DNA from: Thalassospira lucentensis
Lineage (GTDB): Bacteria; Pseudomonadota; Alphaproteobacteria; Rhodospirillales; Thalassospiraceae
Length of the DNA: 64,000 bases
Assembly: GCF_032921865.1 (NCBI RefSeq)
Contig: NZ_CP136684.1
Coordinates: forward strand, 3,445,001-3,509,000
Direction of reading: 5' to 3'
Shown: positions 7,705 to 16,698 of the stretch, one piece after another
Layout of the letters: every line of letters begins with the position of its first letter
Position numbering within the stretch: the first letter of the stretch is position 1
Translations under genes and position numbers: made by a program
The notes under the pieces: generated by a model
Seen by the model: the letters and a program-made list of their open reading frames with translations, nothing else
Told to the model about the DNA's origin: nothing
The model's database searches: none

Positions 7705-7757
7705 CCCTGTGCCATGGCTTTTTGCAGATTAACGCAAATAGCCCGGCGTGACTTCGG

Positions 7758-8243
7758 ATGTGCGACATGACCGATCTTTTCCCGAAAAAGGGCCACGATC
7801 ACGACAGATGTATCGATAGCGCAATCGCGCAGGCAGAGAAAGTCTGCGAGGCGGAAAATGCGCGTTTTACCGATATGCGCCGCAAGGTGTTCAGCCTGAT
7901 ATGGCAATCACACAAGGCGGTGACCGCCTATGAGCTGCTTGATGCGCTTCAGGCCGAGGGGCAGCGCGTGCAGCCGCCGACCGTGTATCGGGCGCTGGAA
8001 TTCCTGACCGATCTTGGGCTGGTGCATCGTATTGAGTCACTTAATGCCTATTTCGGGTGTGATCAGCCTGATTGCGATCATCTGGGGCAGTATTTCATTT
8101 GCACCAGATGTGGGCGCGTTGCCGAAACGGTGGATGAGGATGTAAGCATTGCGGTCCGCAAGGCGGCCAAGCAGGTCGGATTTAAAATCGAAGCCACCAC
8201 TGTTGAAATCAAGGGCCTTTGCCATGACTGCACCACTCATTGA
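7758..8243 (+). CDS. zur: Fur-family regulator, zinc uptake regulator
   Basis: 161 residues. Winged helix with R-x-K-VFSLIW and the PPTVYRALEFL recognition helix, followed by a dimerisation domain with the structural zinc pairs Cys115-x2-Cys118 (CTRC) and Cys155-x2-Cys158 (CHDC). A His/Cys-containing N-terminal extension (GHDHDRC) is present. Overlap of about 20 bp with znuC and the palindrome upstream identify it as Zur rather than Fur. A second ATG at 7767 is possible because no clear ribosome binding site favours 7758. It probably represses its own operon and the divergent hisI operon when zinc is sufficient. Confidence 0.9.
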   Translation: MCDMTDLFPKKGHDHDRCIDSAIAQAEKVCEAENARFTDMRRKVFSLIWQSHKAVTAYELLDALQAEGQRVQPPTVYRALEFLTDLGLVHRIESLNAYFGCDQPDCDHLGQYFICTRCGRVAETVDEDVSIAVRKAAKQVGFKIEATTVEIKGLCHDCTTH

Positions 8244-9072
8244 AGGACGGGGACTGATCCTGTCCTTTGGCAATGAACGGGTGCTTGATAACGTGACGCT
8301 TTCGATCAATGCGGGCGAGATCATGACCCTGATCGGCCCAAACGGGGCGGGTAAATCAACACTGGTCAAAACCCTTCTGGGGCTTCAGAGCGCCGATCAG
8401 GGCGAGGTGATCCGCAAGCCGGGTCTTCGTATTGGCTATGTGCCGCAAAAGCTTGCGATTGATCAGGTTTTGCCGATGACGGTGAAGCGGTTCCTGACAC
8501 TGACCCGTTCGGCATCGCGCGGCGATTGCCAGAAGGTTCTGGAACAGGTCGGTGCCAGCCATGTGATCGATAGTCAGATGAGCAGCCTTTCGGGGGGCGA
8601 GACGCAGCGCGTGATGCTGGCGCGGACATTGTTGCTGCGCCCGGATTTGCTGGTGCTGGACGAGCCGACCCAGGGGGTTGACGTGACCGGGCAGGCGGAG
8701 CTTTATCGCCTGATTGATGATATCCGGGCCGAGCTTAATTGTGCGGTTTTGATGATATCGCATGATCTGCATCTGGTGATGGCAAAGACCGATCAGGTGG
8801 TGTGCTTTAACCGGCATGTCTGTTGTTCCGGCATTCCTGAAACCGTGCGCCAGCATCCTGAATACAGATCCCTGTTTGGGGATCGGGCGGCGGATGCGAT
8901 TGGCATTTATACCCATGCGCATGATCACGAACATGACCTTGCCGGGCATGTTGTTGATGGCGGGGATGGCCATGATCATCATCATGGCCATGTTCACGGG
9001 CCGGGATGCGCGCATGGCCATCATCATCATGAAGAAATCGACGAAAAAGATCGGATATGGCGGCCGCAATGA
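8224..9072 (+). CDS. znuC: zinc ABC transporter ATP-binding protein
   Basis: 282 residues from ATG 8224, inside the end of zur. Walker A GPNGAGKS (38-45), ABC signature LSGGETQR, Walker B LLVLDEPTQGVD and a switch histidine in ISHDLH are all present. The last about 55 residues form a His-rich tail, as in several ZnuC proteins, possibly buffering zinc at the membrane. The upstream start at 8149 lies within zur and would add unrelated residues. It powers ZnuB; no znuA binding-protein gene is found in the window. Confidence 0.93.
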   Translation: MTAPLIEGRGLILSFGNERVLDNVTLSINAGEIMTLIGPNGAGKSTLVKTLLGLQSADQGEVIRKPGLRIGYVPQKLAIDQVLPMTVKRFLTLTRSASRGDCQKVLEQVGASHVIDSQMSSLSGGETQRVMLARTLLLRPDLLVLDEPTQGVDVTGQAELYRLIDDIRAELNCAVLMISHDLHLVMAKTDQVVCFNRHVCCSGIPETVRQHPEYRSLFGDRAADAIGIYTHAHDHEHDLAGHVVDGGDGHDHHHGHVHGPGCAHGHHHHEEIDEKDRIWRPQ

Positions 9073-9872
9073 TGGATGATTTTCTGACCCGTGCGGTGAT
9101 TGGCGGGATTTTGCTGGCATTTGTCTGCGGGCCGTTCGGGGCGTTTATCGTCTGGCGACGCATGGCGTTTTTTGGCGATACACTGGCGCATTCGGCGTTG
9201 CTGGGCGTTGCACTTGGACTTTTGATGGGGGTGGATGTCCGGATCGGGATGATTGCCACCTGCCTTGCCGCCGCCCTGATCCTTGCCATCGGACAACGCC
9301 AAAGCCGCCTTGGCAGTGATACGGTCCTGGGGATGCTGGCGCATTCGACGCTTGCCCTTGGCATGGTCGCCCTTGCCTTTGTGCAGGGGATTGCGGTTGA
9401 CCTGATGGCCTATCTTTTTGGGGATATTCTGGCGGTCAATGTTGCCGATATCTGGCTTTTGGGGCTTGGCGGTGGATTGGCGCTTCTGGTGCTGGTCTGG
9501 ATGTGGCGGCCTTTGTTGGCACTTACCGTCAGCCCGGAAATTGCCGCGGCCGAAAGCATCCCGGTCGAACGGCTGCGTCTGGTTTTCATGTTGCTGATGG
9601 CGCTTGTGATTGGCATGGCGATCAAGATTGTCGGGGTTCTTCTGATCACGGCCCTTTTGATCGTGCCGGCGGCCAGTGCCAGGTTCTTTGCCAGAACACC
9701 CGAACAGATGGCGATTGGTGCGGCCCTGTTTGGGGCGGCGTCGGTTATGGCCGGGATCAGCCTTTCGTGGCATGTCGATAGCCCGGCCGGGCCAAGCATC
9801 GTGATTTCGGCGGCGGGGTTGTTCCTGCTGGTCGGGATGGCATCCCCCGTGATTTGCCGTTTGCGGGGATAA
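9069..9872 (+). CDS. znuB: zinc ABC transporter permease
   Basis: 267 residues from ATG 9069, which overlaps the znuC stop (ATGA); an in-frame ATG at 9057 is also possible. The N-terminus MMDDFLTRAVIGG and the segment FGAFIVWRRMAFFGDTLAHSALLGVALG are typical of ZnuB/MntB permeases. About seven to eight transmembrane helices follow, with the late GVLLITALLIVPAASA motif. It forms the inner-membrane channel with ZnuC for Zn2+ import. The absence of znuA next door means the periplasmic binding protein is encoded elsewhere. Confidence 0.92.
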   Translation: MMDDFLTRAVIGGILLAFVCGPFGAFIVWRRMAFFGDTLAHSALLGVALGLLMGVDVRIGMIATCLAAALILAIGQRQSRLGSDTVLGMLAHSTLALGMVALAFVQGIAVDLMAYLFGDILAVNVADIWLLGLGGGLALLVLVWMWRPLLALTVSPEIAAAESIPVERLRLVFMLLMALVIGMAIKIVGVLLITALLIVPAASARFFARTPEQMAIGAALFGAASVMAGISLSWHVDSPAGPSIVISAAGLFLLVGMASPVICRLRG

Positions 9873-9930
9873 CCCGGTATCGGTAATGTTTGGATTGCGC
9901 GCAGTTATAAATGAAACAGGGACGGACAAT

Positions 9931-10932
9931 ATGCGGGTGATCAGGGTTGCGATTGCGGGTTTTGGGGGCGTTGGCCGCGCCACGGCAAATCTGCTTTTGG
10001 CACGGCGGGCGCATTACCGCAGCGTTTACGACACGAATGTCCGTCTGGTGGCGGTGTGCGGATCGCGTTCGGGCCTGCTTGATGCAAACGGGCTTGATGC
10101 CGATCAGTTTGATGCGCTGGAACCGGGTTTGAGCGGGCCGGACTTTATCAGCACGTCCGGGGCAGATGTCCTGATTGAAGCCGGACCCAGTGATTTCCGC
10201 ACGGGTGGTCCGGGGCTTGCCTATATTCATTCGGCCTTGTCGTCCGGGCGGGACACGATTGTGATTTCCAAGGGCGCGCTGGTCCATAGCGGGCGGGAAT
10301 TGCGCGATCTGGCGAAGGTATCGGGGGCGATTTTAAAGCTGAGCGGCGCAAGTGCCGCGGCCCTGCCGACCATTGATCTTGTGGAACATAGTCTGACCGG
10401 GTGCCGTGTTTTAAGCGTCGAGGGCATTTTGAATGCCACGACCAATTTCCTTCTGGATGCGATGGTTTCGAAGGGTGTGGGCTTTGACGCTGCCCTGAAA
10501 GAGGCGCAAAAAGGCGGCTTTGCCGAGGCTGATACGCGCAACGATACCGAAGGCTGGGACACCGCATGCAAGCTGTTGCTTCTTGCCAATTTCGGACTGG
10601 GGGCGGAGCTTGTGATGGATGACCTTGTTGTCGAGGGCATTCACGGCGTGACCGCAGACCGGATTGATGCGTGGCGGGCGGAGGGCCTTGTTCCGAAGCT
10701 TGTCGGCAGTTTGGATTGCGCGGATGACGGGACAATTTCTGCGCGTGTCGGTGTCAGGGCCTATCCGAATTCCGATCCCCTGGCGCAGGTCAGCGGCAAG
10801 AACAAGGCAATCCGGATCACCACCGATGCAATGGGCGAGACAATCGCCATCGGGTGCGGTGAAGAACCGCTGGCGACAGCCGCCGCAGCCCTAAAGGATT
10901 TCGAACATATCCTGAAAGCCAGAGTGGCCTGA
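9931..10932 (+). CDS. homoserine dehydrogenase, short form without ACT domain
   Basis: 333 residues from ATG 9931, which follows GGGACGG; an earlier in-frame ATG at 9886 is less likely. Rossmann motif GFGGVGRA (about 10-17), then SKGALV, LSGASAAALPTIDL, the catalytic-domain signature GILNATTNFLLD and KGGFAEADTRNDTEGWDTACKL, all features of homoserine dehydrogenase. The enzyme reduces aspartate semialdehyde to homoserine for Thr and Met synthesis. It lacks the regulatory ACT domain of the main biosynthetic enzyme, so it may be a second, differently controlled copy or act on a related compound. Confidence 0.82.
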   Translation: MRVIRVAIAGFGGVGRATANLLLARRAHYRSVYDTNVRLVAVCGSRSGLLDANGLDADQFDALEPGLSGPDFISTSGADVLIEAGPSDFRTGGPGLAYIHSALSSGRDTIVISKGALVHSGRELRDLAKVSGAILKLSGASAAALPTIDLVEHSLTGCRVLSVEGILNATTNFLLDAMVSKGVGFDAALKEAQKGGFAEADTRNDTEGWDTACKLLLLANFGLGAELVMDDLVVEGIHGVTADRIDAWRAEGLVPKLVGSLDCADDGTISARVGVRAYPNSDPLAQVSGKNKAIRITTDAMGETIAIGCGEEPLATAAAALKDFEHILKARVA

Positions 10933-10974
10933 CTTTTGCGCCGATCTTTCTTCTGGCCAGTGTGTGCGAGAGGT

Positions 10975-11898
10975 CTAGTGCTGTGGATTGGACGGGCATT
11001 GCGGCATGACGCCATTTGCGAAGGCCGCTGATAAAACCTCGATCAGGCAGCGAACCCGTTTGGGTTGGTTGCTGCCAGCAGGATATACGATTTGAAGGTC
11101 GCTTTCGGGGGGTGAAAAGTCGGTCAGGACCGGAATTATACGGCCTTCCCTGACGTCGTTTTCGATATCCCAGTGGGCCTTCATGCCGATCCCGTATCCA
11201 CCCAGAACCCATTGACGAATCAGGGAGCCATCATTGGCACTTTTATTGCCGCGAACCGGGATCATCTTGCGTTTACCATCAATGACGAACGGCCATTCCT
11301 GATCAAGCTGATTGCCAAATCGCATGACAAGACAGTTGTGATTGGCAAGGTCCGCCGGGGTTTCGGGGGTTCCGTATCTGGCAAGATATTCCGGTGATGC
11401 GCAGGCGAGGCGATAGCTTGGGCCGAGGCGACGGCGCATCAGGCTGCTGTCTGTCAGCGTTCCGTAGCGAACTGCAAGGTCAATGCCTTGGGCAACGATA
11501 TCGACATATCCATCCGACAGAACAAGATCGATCCGGATAGCGGGATGCATTTCCATGAACTGATCAAGGATCGGCGCCAGCCGGTTCCGGCCCAGGTCGA
11601 AGGTGGCACTGATGCGGATCAATCCTGAGAGGTGATCTACCCCATGTCGAATTTGTGATTGCAGATCGCTGGCTTCGCCAACCAGTTGCCGGGCGCCGTC
11701 CAGAAGCAGGCGGCCTTCATCGGTCAGGCTGATGGCCCGGGTGGTACGATTTAGAAGTCTGGCACCATAATGATCTTCCAAAGCACTGACGCGTTCGGAT
11801 ACCGATGCCGGGGAATAGCCAAAATCGCGCCCGGCGGCGGCAAGCCCGCCTTTTTCAACGATGCGGACAAAGAGTGACAGGTTGGCCAGCAGATCCAT
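10975..11898 (-). CDS. LysR-family regulator, divergent from an old yellow enzyme gene
   Basis: 307 residues. N-terminal winged helix MDLLANLSLFVRIVEKGGLAAAGRDFGYSPASVSERVSALE (about 1-60) and a substrate-binding-like domain with IRISATFDLGRNRLAPIL and the C-terminal PAGSNQPKRVRCLIEVL. It is the usual size. The 220-bp divergent region to the alkene reductase gene holds an ATTGA-N10-TCAAT dyad, so it probably controls that enzyme in response to an electrophile or quinone; the inducer is unknown. Confidence 0.88.
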   Translation of the reverse strand: MDLLANLSLFVRIVEKGGLAAAGRDFGYSPASVSERVSALEDHYGARLLNRTTRAISLTDEGRLLLDGARQLVGEASDLQSQIRHGVDHLSGLIRISATFDLGRNRLAPILDQFMEMHPAIRIDLVLSDGYVDIVAQGIDLAVRYGTLTDSSLMRRRLGPSYRLACASPEYLARYGTPETPADLANHNCLVMRFGNQLDQEWPFVIDGKRKMIPVRGNKSANDGSLIRQWVLGGYGIGMKAHWDIENDVREGRIIPVLTDFSPPESDLQIVYPAGSNQPKRVRCLIEVLSAAFANGVMPQCPSNPQH

Positions 11899-11956
11899 TG
11901 TTCGGATTTCCTAAAAAGAATTTGCGAAATTTTGCCAATTATTTTGAAAAACCGCA

Positions 11957-11976
11957 ATTGATAAGGTTGCCTCAAT
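11957..11976. promoter_or_regulatory. candidate LysR-type operator
   Basis: ATTGATAAGGTTGCCTCAAT contains an ATTGA/TCAAT dyad with 10-bp spacing, the T-N11-A architecture of LysR sites. It lies 59 bp upstream of the regulator and 145 bp upstream of the reductase. Confidence 0.5.
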
Positions 11977-12120
11977 GACCCCCAACGCCCCGGTCATACC
12001 GGAAAGATTGCCGTGTGATTGAGTTATCAGCAATTTCGCAATTTGCTGTTCGCCCCAACCCCGCAATCACGCGGACCTTGTATGGCCGGGGCATCTGAAT
12101 GGATGGAAAGAGACGTGACG

Positions 12121-13221
12121 ATGAAGAGCTTTTTGTTCGCAAACCACGATCTGCGTGGGATTGATGTTCCCAACCGGATCGTAATGGCGCCGATGACCCG
12201 TTGCCGTACCGATCAACCGGGCGATATTCCGAACGATCTGATGGCAACCTATTATGCGCAGCGTGCGACTGCCGGTCTGATCATTTCCGAGGCAACCCAG
12301 ATTTCCAAGCAGGGGCAGGGCTATTCTTTCACCCCCGGGATTTATAGTGATGATCAGGTTGCTGGCTGGCGCAAGGTGACCGATGCAGTTCACAAGGCTG
12401 GCGGGCGTATTTTCCTGCAGCTTTGGCATGTTGGCCGGATGAGCCACGAAAGTTTCCATGCGGATGGCAAGCCCGTTGCACCATCGGCCCTGTCGCCGGA
12501 TGCACAGGTTTGGGTGGCCGATCCTGTGACGGGGGTGGGGGGAATGGTTGATTGCCCGGTCCCGCGCGCCCTGACACTTGAAGATATTGCCGGTGTGATC
12601 GAGGATTTCCGCAAAGGGGCGGCCAATGCAATTGCCGCCGGTTTTGACGGTGTTGAGCTGCACGGGGCGAATGGATATCTGATCGATCAGTTCCTGCGGA
12701 CAACATCAAACCAGCGCGACGATATTTATGGCGGTAGTCAGGAAAACCGCATTCGGTTCCTTAAGGACGTTTGCAAGGCGGTTGCCGATGAAATCGGTGC
12801 GGACCGGGTCGGTATCCGTTTGTCGCCCTTTATCACCCAGCGCAATATGAACGATCCGGAAATCATTGATACGATGCTGAAAGCATCCGAAGAGATCGAG
12901 CGTATCGGGCTTGCCTATATCCATCTGTCGGAAGCCGATTGGGATGACGCGCCGCAAATCCCCGAACAGTTCCGCAAGGATTTGCGCAATGTTTATTCCG
13001 GCACGATCATCGTCGCGGGCAAATATACCAAGTCGCGTGGCGAGGCGATCCTGAAAGCCGGTTATGCGGATCTGGTGGCCTATGGTCGTCCGTTTGTCGC
13101 CAACCCTGATCTGGTGGCGCGTTACAGAAATGATCTGCCGCTTGACGAGCTTGATGGGGCAACGTTGTTTGGTGGTGACGGCAAAGGTTACACCGACTAT
13201 ATGCCGAGCAAAGCGGCATAA
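12121..13221 (+). CDS. alkene reductase of the old yellow enzyme family (NemA/XenB-like)
   Basis: 366 residues from ATG 12121, preceded by GGAAAGAGACG; longer starts upstream add no family sequence. FMN-dependent TIM barrel with IVMAPMTRCR near the N-terminus, LQLWHVGRMS, the active-site segment HGANGYLIDQFLRTTSNQRDDIYGGSQENR, and GKYTKSRGEA / DLVAYGRPFVANPDL near the C-terminus for FMN phosphate binding. Such enzymes reduce activated C=C bonds, nitro-esters and quinones with NADPH. The LysR regulator next door is a common arrangement for inducible detoxification. Confidence 0.93.
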   Translation: MKSFLFANHDLRGIDVPNRIVMAPMTRCRTDQPGDIPNDLMATYYAQRATAGLIISEATQISKQGQGYSFTPGIYSDDQVAGWRKVTDAVHKAGGRIFLQLWHVGRMSHESFHADGKPVAPSALSPDAQVWVADPVTGVGGMVDCPVPRALTLEDIAGVIEDFRKGAANAIAAGFDGVELHGANGYLIDQFLRTTSNQRDDIYGGSQENRIRFLKDVCKAVADEIGADRVGIRLSPFITQRNMNDPEIIDTMLKASEEIERIGLAYIHLSEADWDDAPQIPEQFRKDLRNVYSGTIIVAGKYTKSRGEAILKAGYADLVAYGRPFVANPDLVARYRNDLPLDELDGATLFGGDGKGYTDYMPSKAA

Positions 13222-13246
13222 ACCGTTATATTGGTTCGATGTATTA

Positions 13247-13276
13247 AAAATGGCGCGGATGTTTCCGCGCCATTTT
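13247..13276. terminator. bidirectional terminator between the OYE and cystathionine beta-lyase genes
   Basis: 13-bp perfect stem AAAATGGCGCGGA / TCCGCGCCATTTT (13247-13259 with 13264-13276), 4-nt loop. The A-tract and T-tract on both sides serve both convergent genes. Confidence 0.85.
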
Positions 13277-13298
13277 GCATTTTGGGGGTGTCTTTGCC

Positions 13299-14483
13299 TT
13301 AGGCAGTTTGAAGTCGCGCAAACCCGGCTTCCAGATCGGCGATCAGGTCGTCGGTGTCTTCAAGGCCGATATGAAGGCGGATCAGTTGGCCGTCTTCGTC
13401 CCATTTGGTCGCGGTGCGGATGTTTTTGGGATCAGACGGCAGGATCAGGCTTTCGAAGCCGCCCCAGCTAAATCCCATGCCAAACAGGTCCATGTGATCG
13501 ACCATATTGGCGAGCTGCGGCTTTGTGACCGGTTTCAGGATAAAGGAAAACAGGCCGCTTGCGCCGATGAAGTCGCGTTTCCAGATGGCATGGCCCGGAT
13601 CGTCGGGCAGGGCCGGGTGCAGGACGCGTTTGACCTCTGGGCGGGTTTGCAGCCATTGGGCGACCTTAAGGCCGCTTTCATGATGCTGGCGGAGGCGCAC
13701 GCCAAGGGTGCGAAGCCCGCGTTGTGCCAGATAGCAATCATCGGGACCAACCGCATCGCCCGAGATGATGATCTGTTTCTTGATGGTCAGAAGGTCTTCT
13801 TCGGTCGCGGTGGTGATCGTGCCCAGCATGACGTCGGAATGGCCGACGATATATTTCGTGCCGGCCTGTACCGATACATCAACCCCCATGTCAAACGGGC
13901 GGCACAGCATCGGCGATGCCCAGGTGTTATCAAGCAAGACCTTGACGTTGCGCGCACGGGCCGCGGCCGAAATCGCCGGGATATCCTGCATTTCAAAGGT
14001 CAGAGAGCCCGGGCTTTCGCACCAGACAAGCGCGGTATTGTCGCGGATCAGGCCTGCGATATCGCCGCCGATGGCCGGGTCATAATATTCGGTTTCAACG
14101 CCAAAGCGTTTGAGAAACGTGTTGCACAGATTGCGCGTCGGGTAATAGGTGCTGTCCGTGACCAGAATATGGTCGCCCGGTTTGACAAAGGCCAGGATCG
14201 CATTGGTGATCGCCGCCACCCCGGACGATACGCACAGGGTGCCAAAGCCGCCTTCAAGTTCGGCAACCGCTTCTTCAAGCAGGAAGCGTGTCGGGGTGCC
14301 GTGCCGCCCGTAAGTCACCTTGCCCGGTGCGGATGCCCCGGCCTTTTCAAGATCGGCCAGGGTTTCAAACAGAATGGTCGAGGCATGCAGAACCGGCGGG
14401 TTGACCACGCCGTGATATTCACTGGATCGGCGACCGGCATGGACCAGTTTTGTTGCGGGCTTTTGGGGGCGGTTACCTGACAT
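13299..14483 (-). CDS. metC: cystathionine beta-lyase (Cys/Met metabolism PLP enzyme)
   Basis: 394 residues from the ATG at 14483, which follows AAGGAG at good spacing on the minus strand. Fold-type I PLP enzyme: TRFLLEEAVAELEGG, SSGVAAITNAI (PLP phosphate region), WCESPGSLTFE, LLDNTWASP with the PLP-ring aspartate, and the Schiff-base Lys210 in QAGTKYIVGHSD. The alphaproteobacterial cystathionine beta-lyase subgroup fits best; cleavage of cystathionine to homocysteine, pyruvate and ammonia is expected. Gamma-synthase or gamma-lyase activity cannot be excluded from sequence alone. It is convergent with the OYE gene. Confidence 0.85.
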   Translation of the reverse strand: MSGNRPQKPATKLVHAGRRSSEYHGVVNPPVLHASTILFETLADLEKAGASAPGKVTYGRHGTPTRFLLEEAVAELEGGFGTLCVSSGVAAITNAILAFVKPGDHILVTDSTYYPTRNLCNTFLKRFGVETEYYDPAIGGDIAGLIRDNTALVWCESPGSLTFEMQDIPAISAAARARNVKVLLDNTWASPMLCRPFDMGVDVSVQAGTKYIVGHSDVMLGTITTATEEDLLTIKKQIIISGDAVGPDDCYLAQRGLRTLGVRLRQHHESGLKVAQWLQTRPEVKRVLHPALPDDPGHAIWKRDFIGASGLFSFILKPVTKPQLANMVDHMDLFGMGFSWGGFESLILPSDPKNIRTATKWDEDGQLIRLHIGLEDTDDLIADLEAGFARLQTA

Positions 14484-14718
14484 GGGTGGCTTTTCTCCTT
14501 GGATGCGCCGGAGTTGACGACGCGACGAGGCTCGGGGGGCCTTGAATTTGTTCCATAACTCAAAGCATTTCATGTCACCGGGTTCAAGGTTTTTTCACCG
14601 CAAAGAGTTGTGAAATCGCCATTTTGCGATATTTCAGTCCTTATGCCTCGCGTCCGGTTCCGGGCCGCGTTACAACAGACAAAACCCGTCCAACCAAGTC
14701 TGACTTGCAGGAGGCCCC

Positions 14719-15675
14719 GTGCTCGAACTTCAGGATTTTCGTGCCGCGCGTCGCGCCATTTCCGAACATGTGCGCCTGACGCCGGTATTTGCCGCCGGTA
14801 TTTATAGCGACAGGTCGGTTTTCCCCGACCGGGATCGCATCCCGGACCTGTATCTGAAGCTTGAAAACATGCAGGTATCGGGCTCGTTCAAGGCGCGCGG
14901 CGCGATGAATGCCGCCCTTGCCCTTGATGAAGACAAACGCGCGGTGGGGCTTTGTACCGCATCGGGCGGCAATCATGGCATGGGGGTGATCAATGCGGCC
15001 CGTGTGCTGGGCGTGCCGGTCAAAATCTTTTTGCCGACCAATACGCCAAAGCCCAAGGTCGAAAAGCTGCGCAAGCAGGGTGTTGACGTCGCATTGACCG
15101 GGGCGGTCTGGGACGATGCCAACCGGGCAGCCATGGATCATGCACGCGAAAGCGGCATGGCCTATATCCATCCCTTTGCCGATCCCAAGGTGATTGCAGG
15201 GCAGGGAACGATTGCGCTTGAGATGCTTGAACAGCAGGCCGACCTTGATACGCTGGTGGTGGCGATTGGCGGGGGTGGGCTTATTTCCGGTGTGGCGACA
15301 GCGGCCAAGCTTTTGCGGCCCTCGATCCGGGTGATCGGGGTTGAGCCGACCGGCGCCCCGACCTTGTTCGAGAGCATCAAGCATAACGAGGTCGCGACAT
15401 TGCCAAGTGTGAATACGGCAGCAACCAGTCTGGCACCGCGTCAGTCATCGGCATTGAATGTTGATCTGATTGGCAGGAATGTTGATCGGATCGTTCTGGT
15501 CAGTGATGATGAAATGCGCGATGCGGCGCGCTGGCTGTGGCGGGAGTTGGGCATCGCGGTCGAGCTTTCGGCGGCGGCCGGGATTGCCGCGGTACTGACC
15601 GACCGGCTGGGTGTCGATAATCCGGGCAAGATCGGGATTGTGATTTGCGGTACGGGATCGGACGGAATGGCGTGA
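14719..15675 (+). CDS. threonine/serine dehydratase (PLP, fold type II)
   Basis: 318 residues from a GTG codon preceded by GCAGGAGG, a near-consensus ribosome binding site that decides the start. Schiff-base lysine Lys58 in SGSFKARGA, the PLP-phosphate loop GGGGLISG, the SGGNHG substrate loop, and CGTGSDG near the C-terminus. It lacks the regulatory ACT-like domain of IlvA, so it belongs to the short catabolic threonine ammonia-lyase / serine dehydratase group (2-oxobutanoate or pyruvate plus ammonia). Serine racemase activity is an alternative. It is followed by a strong terminator. Confidence 0.87.
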   Translation: MLELQDFRAARRAISEHVRLTPVFAAGIYSDRSVFPDRDRIPDLYLKLENMQVSGSFKARGAMNAALALDEDKRAVGLCTASGGNHGMGVINAARVLGVPVKIFLPTNTPKPKVEKLRKQGVDVALTGAVWDDANRAAMDHARESGMAYIHPFADPKVIAGQGTIALEMLEQQADLDTLVVAIGGGGLISGVATAAKLLRPSIRVIGVEPTGAPTLFESIKHNEVATLPSVNTAATSLAPRQSSALNVDLIGRNVDRIVLVSDDEMRDAARWLWRELGIAVELSAAAGIAAVLTDRLGVDNPGKIGIVICGTGSDGMA

Positions 15676-15682
15676 TCAAATA

Positions 15683-15717
15683 AAAAAGGACGAAGCCGCG
15701 GGGCTTCGTCCTTTTTT
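15683..15717. terminator. bidirectional terminator between the dehydratase and rpmF genes
   Basis: 10-bp stem GGACGAAGCC / GGCTTCGTCC (15688-15697 with 15702-15711) flanked by A6 on the left and T6 on the right. Confidence 0.9.
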
Positions 15718-15802
15718 AAACCAAACGCCATCCGAAAAACGGATGGCGCGGAAACTTGTAGCGTCGCAAACCGCCAAAGAGCCAAAGCTCTCCGGTGCGG
15801 AA

Positions 15803-15982
15803 TTACATCTTCGGCTCGACCACCTGACGACCACGGTACATACCGGTGTTCAGGTCAATGTGGTGCGGGCGATGCAGTTCGCCGGTTTCTTTGTCTTCGC
15901 GGTACGAGCCCTTGGCGAGCTTGTCATGCGAGCGACGCATGCCCTGACGGGACTTGGTCACTTTTTTCTTTGGCACTGCCAT
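15803..15982 (-). CDS. rpmF: 50S ribosomal protein L32
   Basis: 59 residues, [20 protein letters not shown] at the N-terminus and GRQVVEPKM at the C-terminus, the standard short alphaproteobacterial L32 without a CxxC zinc pair. It is a structural protein of the large ribosomal subunit. The gene lies on the minus strand between the dehydratase terminator and a GNAT gene; a GAGGATGATG stretch precedes the ATG. The plsX-fabH neighbours common for rpmF in other proteobacteria are not present. Confidence 0.96.
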   Translation of the reverse strand: MAVPKKKVTKSRQGMRRSHDKLAKGSYREDKETGELHRPHHIDLNTGMYRGRQVVEPKM

Positions 15983-16023
15983 GGGTCATCATCCTCTGGC
16001 TTGGGTAAACTCAGGCGCGCTTG

Positions 16024-16698
16024 TTAACGTGCGCGCTCGGGAAAGTCAACGATCAAAGTGCCGGAATTTTCATTTTCCTGCGACCTGTCGGCATTTTTGC
16101 CGTTGCCCGGACCGGCATCATGATCAACATGATGGTCGATATGCGGGATCAGGCCGGTATCACGCGGATCGTCAACAATATCTGTTCGCTGGTCGTATAC
16201 ACCAAAGCCTGCCTTCTGGTAAGCCCCCAAAGCAGTTGGATGATCCAGCGAGCATGTATTGACTGTTATGCGTTGCGGTTTAAGGCCCCAGGCGGTGTCA
16301 ATCGCCCAGTTCAGAAGGTATTTGCCATACCCCTTGCCGATGAAATCGGGGATCAGGCCCATATAATGCAGGTCGATCACGCCGTTTTCTTCAAGATCGG
16401 TCAGGTCCAGTTCGGCGAAACCGGCCGGGACGCCTGCGACATAAAGCACGTAAACGTGGGTTTCGGGCTTGGCGAGGATTTCGGCAAGTTCTTCATCGCC
16501 CATCAGGCGGCGCAACCACCACAGCCAGGGTTCGCCGACCGTATTATAAAGGTAGCGATAAAAGGACAGGGTGGGGTTTTCGGCGCGCACGATGGCGACC
16601 TTGCCTGGCGGGATGGTGGCCGCAGGGCGATCTGGCGGATCAAGCATTTCAAGGAAGGTGACGACGACTTCCAGCTTGCGCGGATTGGATGCACTCAT
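16024..16698 (-). CDS. GNAT-family acetyltransferase
   Basis: 224 residues. Central GNAT fold with the motif A region LHYMGLIPDFIGKGYGKYLLNWAIDTAW (acetyl-CoA pyrophosphate loop, KGYGK) and motif B ITVNTCSLDHPTALGAYQKAGFGVY. The N-terminal part with ENPTLSFYRYLYNTVGEPWLWW is found in a distinct GNAT subgroup of unknown substrate. The start codon overlaps the stop of the upstream GNAT gene (ATGA), so the two acetyltransferases are translationally coupled. Confidence 0.85.
   Translation of the reverse strand: MSASNPRKLEVVVTFLEMLDPPDRPAATIPPGKVAIVRAENPTLSFYRYLYNTVGEPWLWWLRRLMGDEELAEILAKPETHVYVLYVAGVPAGFAELDLTDLEENGVIDLHYMGLIPDFIGKGYGKYLLNWAIDTAWGLKPQRITVNTCSLDHPTALGAYQKAGFGVYDQRTDIVDDPRDTGLIPHIDHHVDHDAGPGNGKNADRSQENENSGTLIVDFPERAR

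Noticed and set aside
8930-9060. Second CAT-rich stretch
   Set aside because: It encodes the His-rich tail of ZnuC.
9027-9983. 318-codon minus-strand frame opposite znuB
   Set aside because: Low-complexity Pro/His/Gln/Arg composition and full overlap with the ZnuB gene.
13275-14480. 401-codon plus-strand frame opposite the cystathionine beta-lyase gene
   Set aside because: Antisense shadow; the minus-strand protein has intact PLP motifs and a good ribosome binding site.
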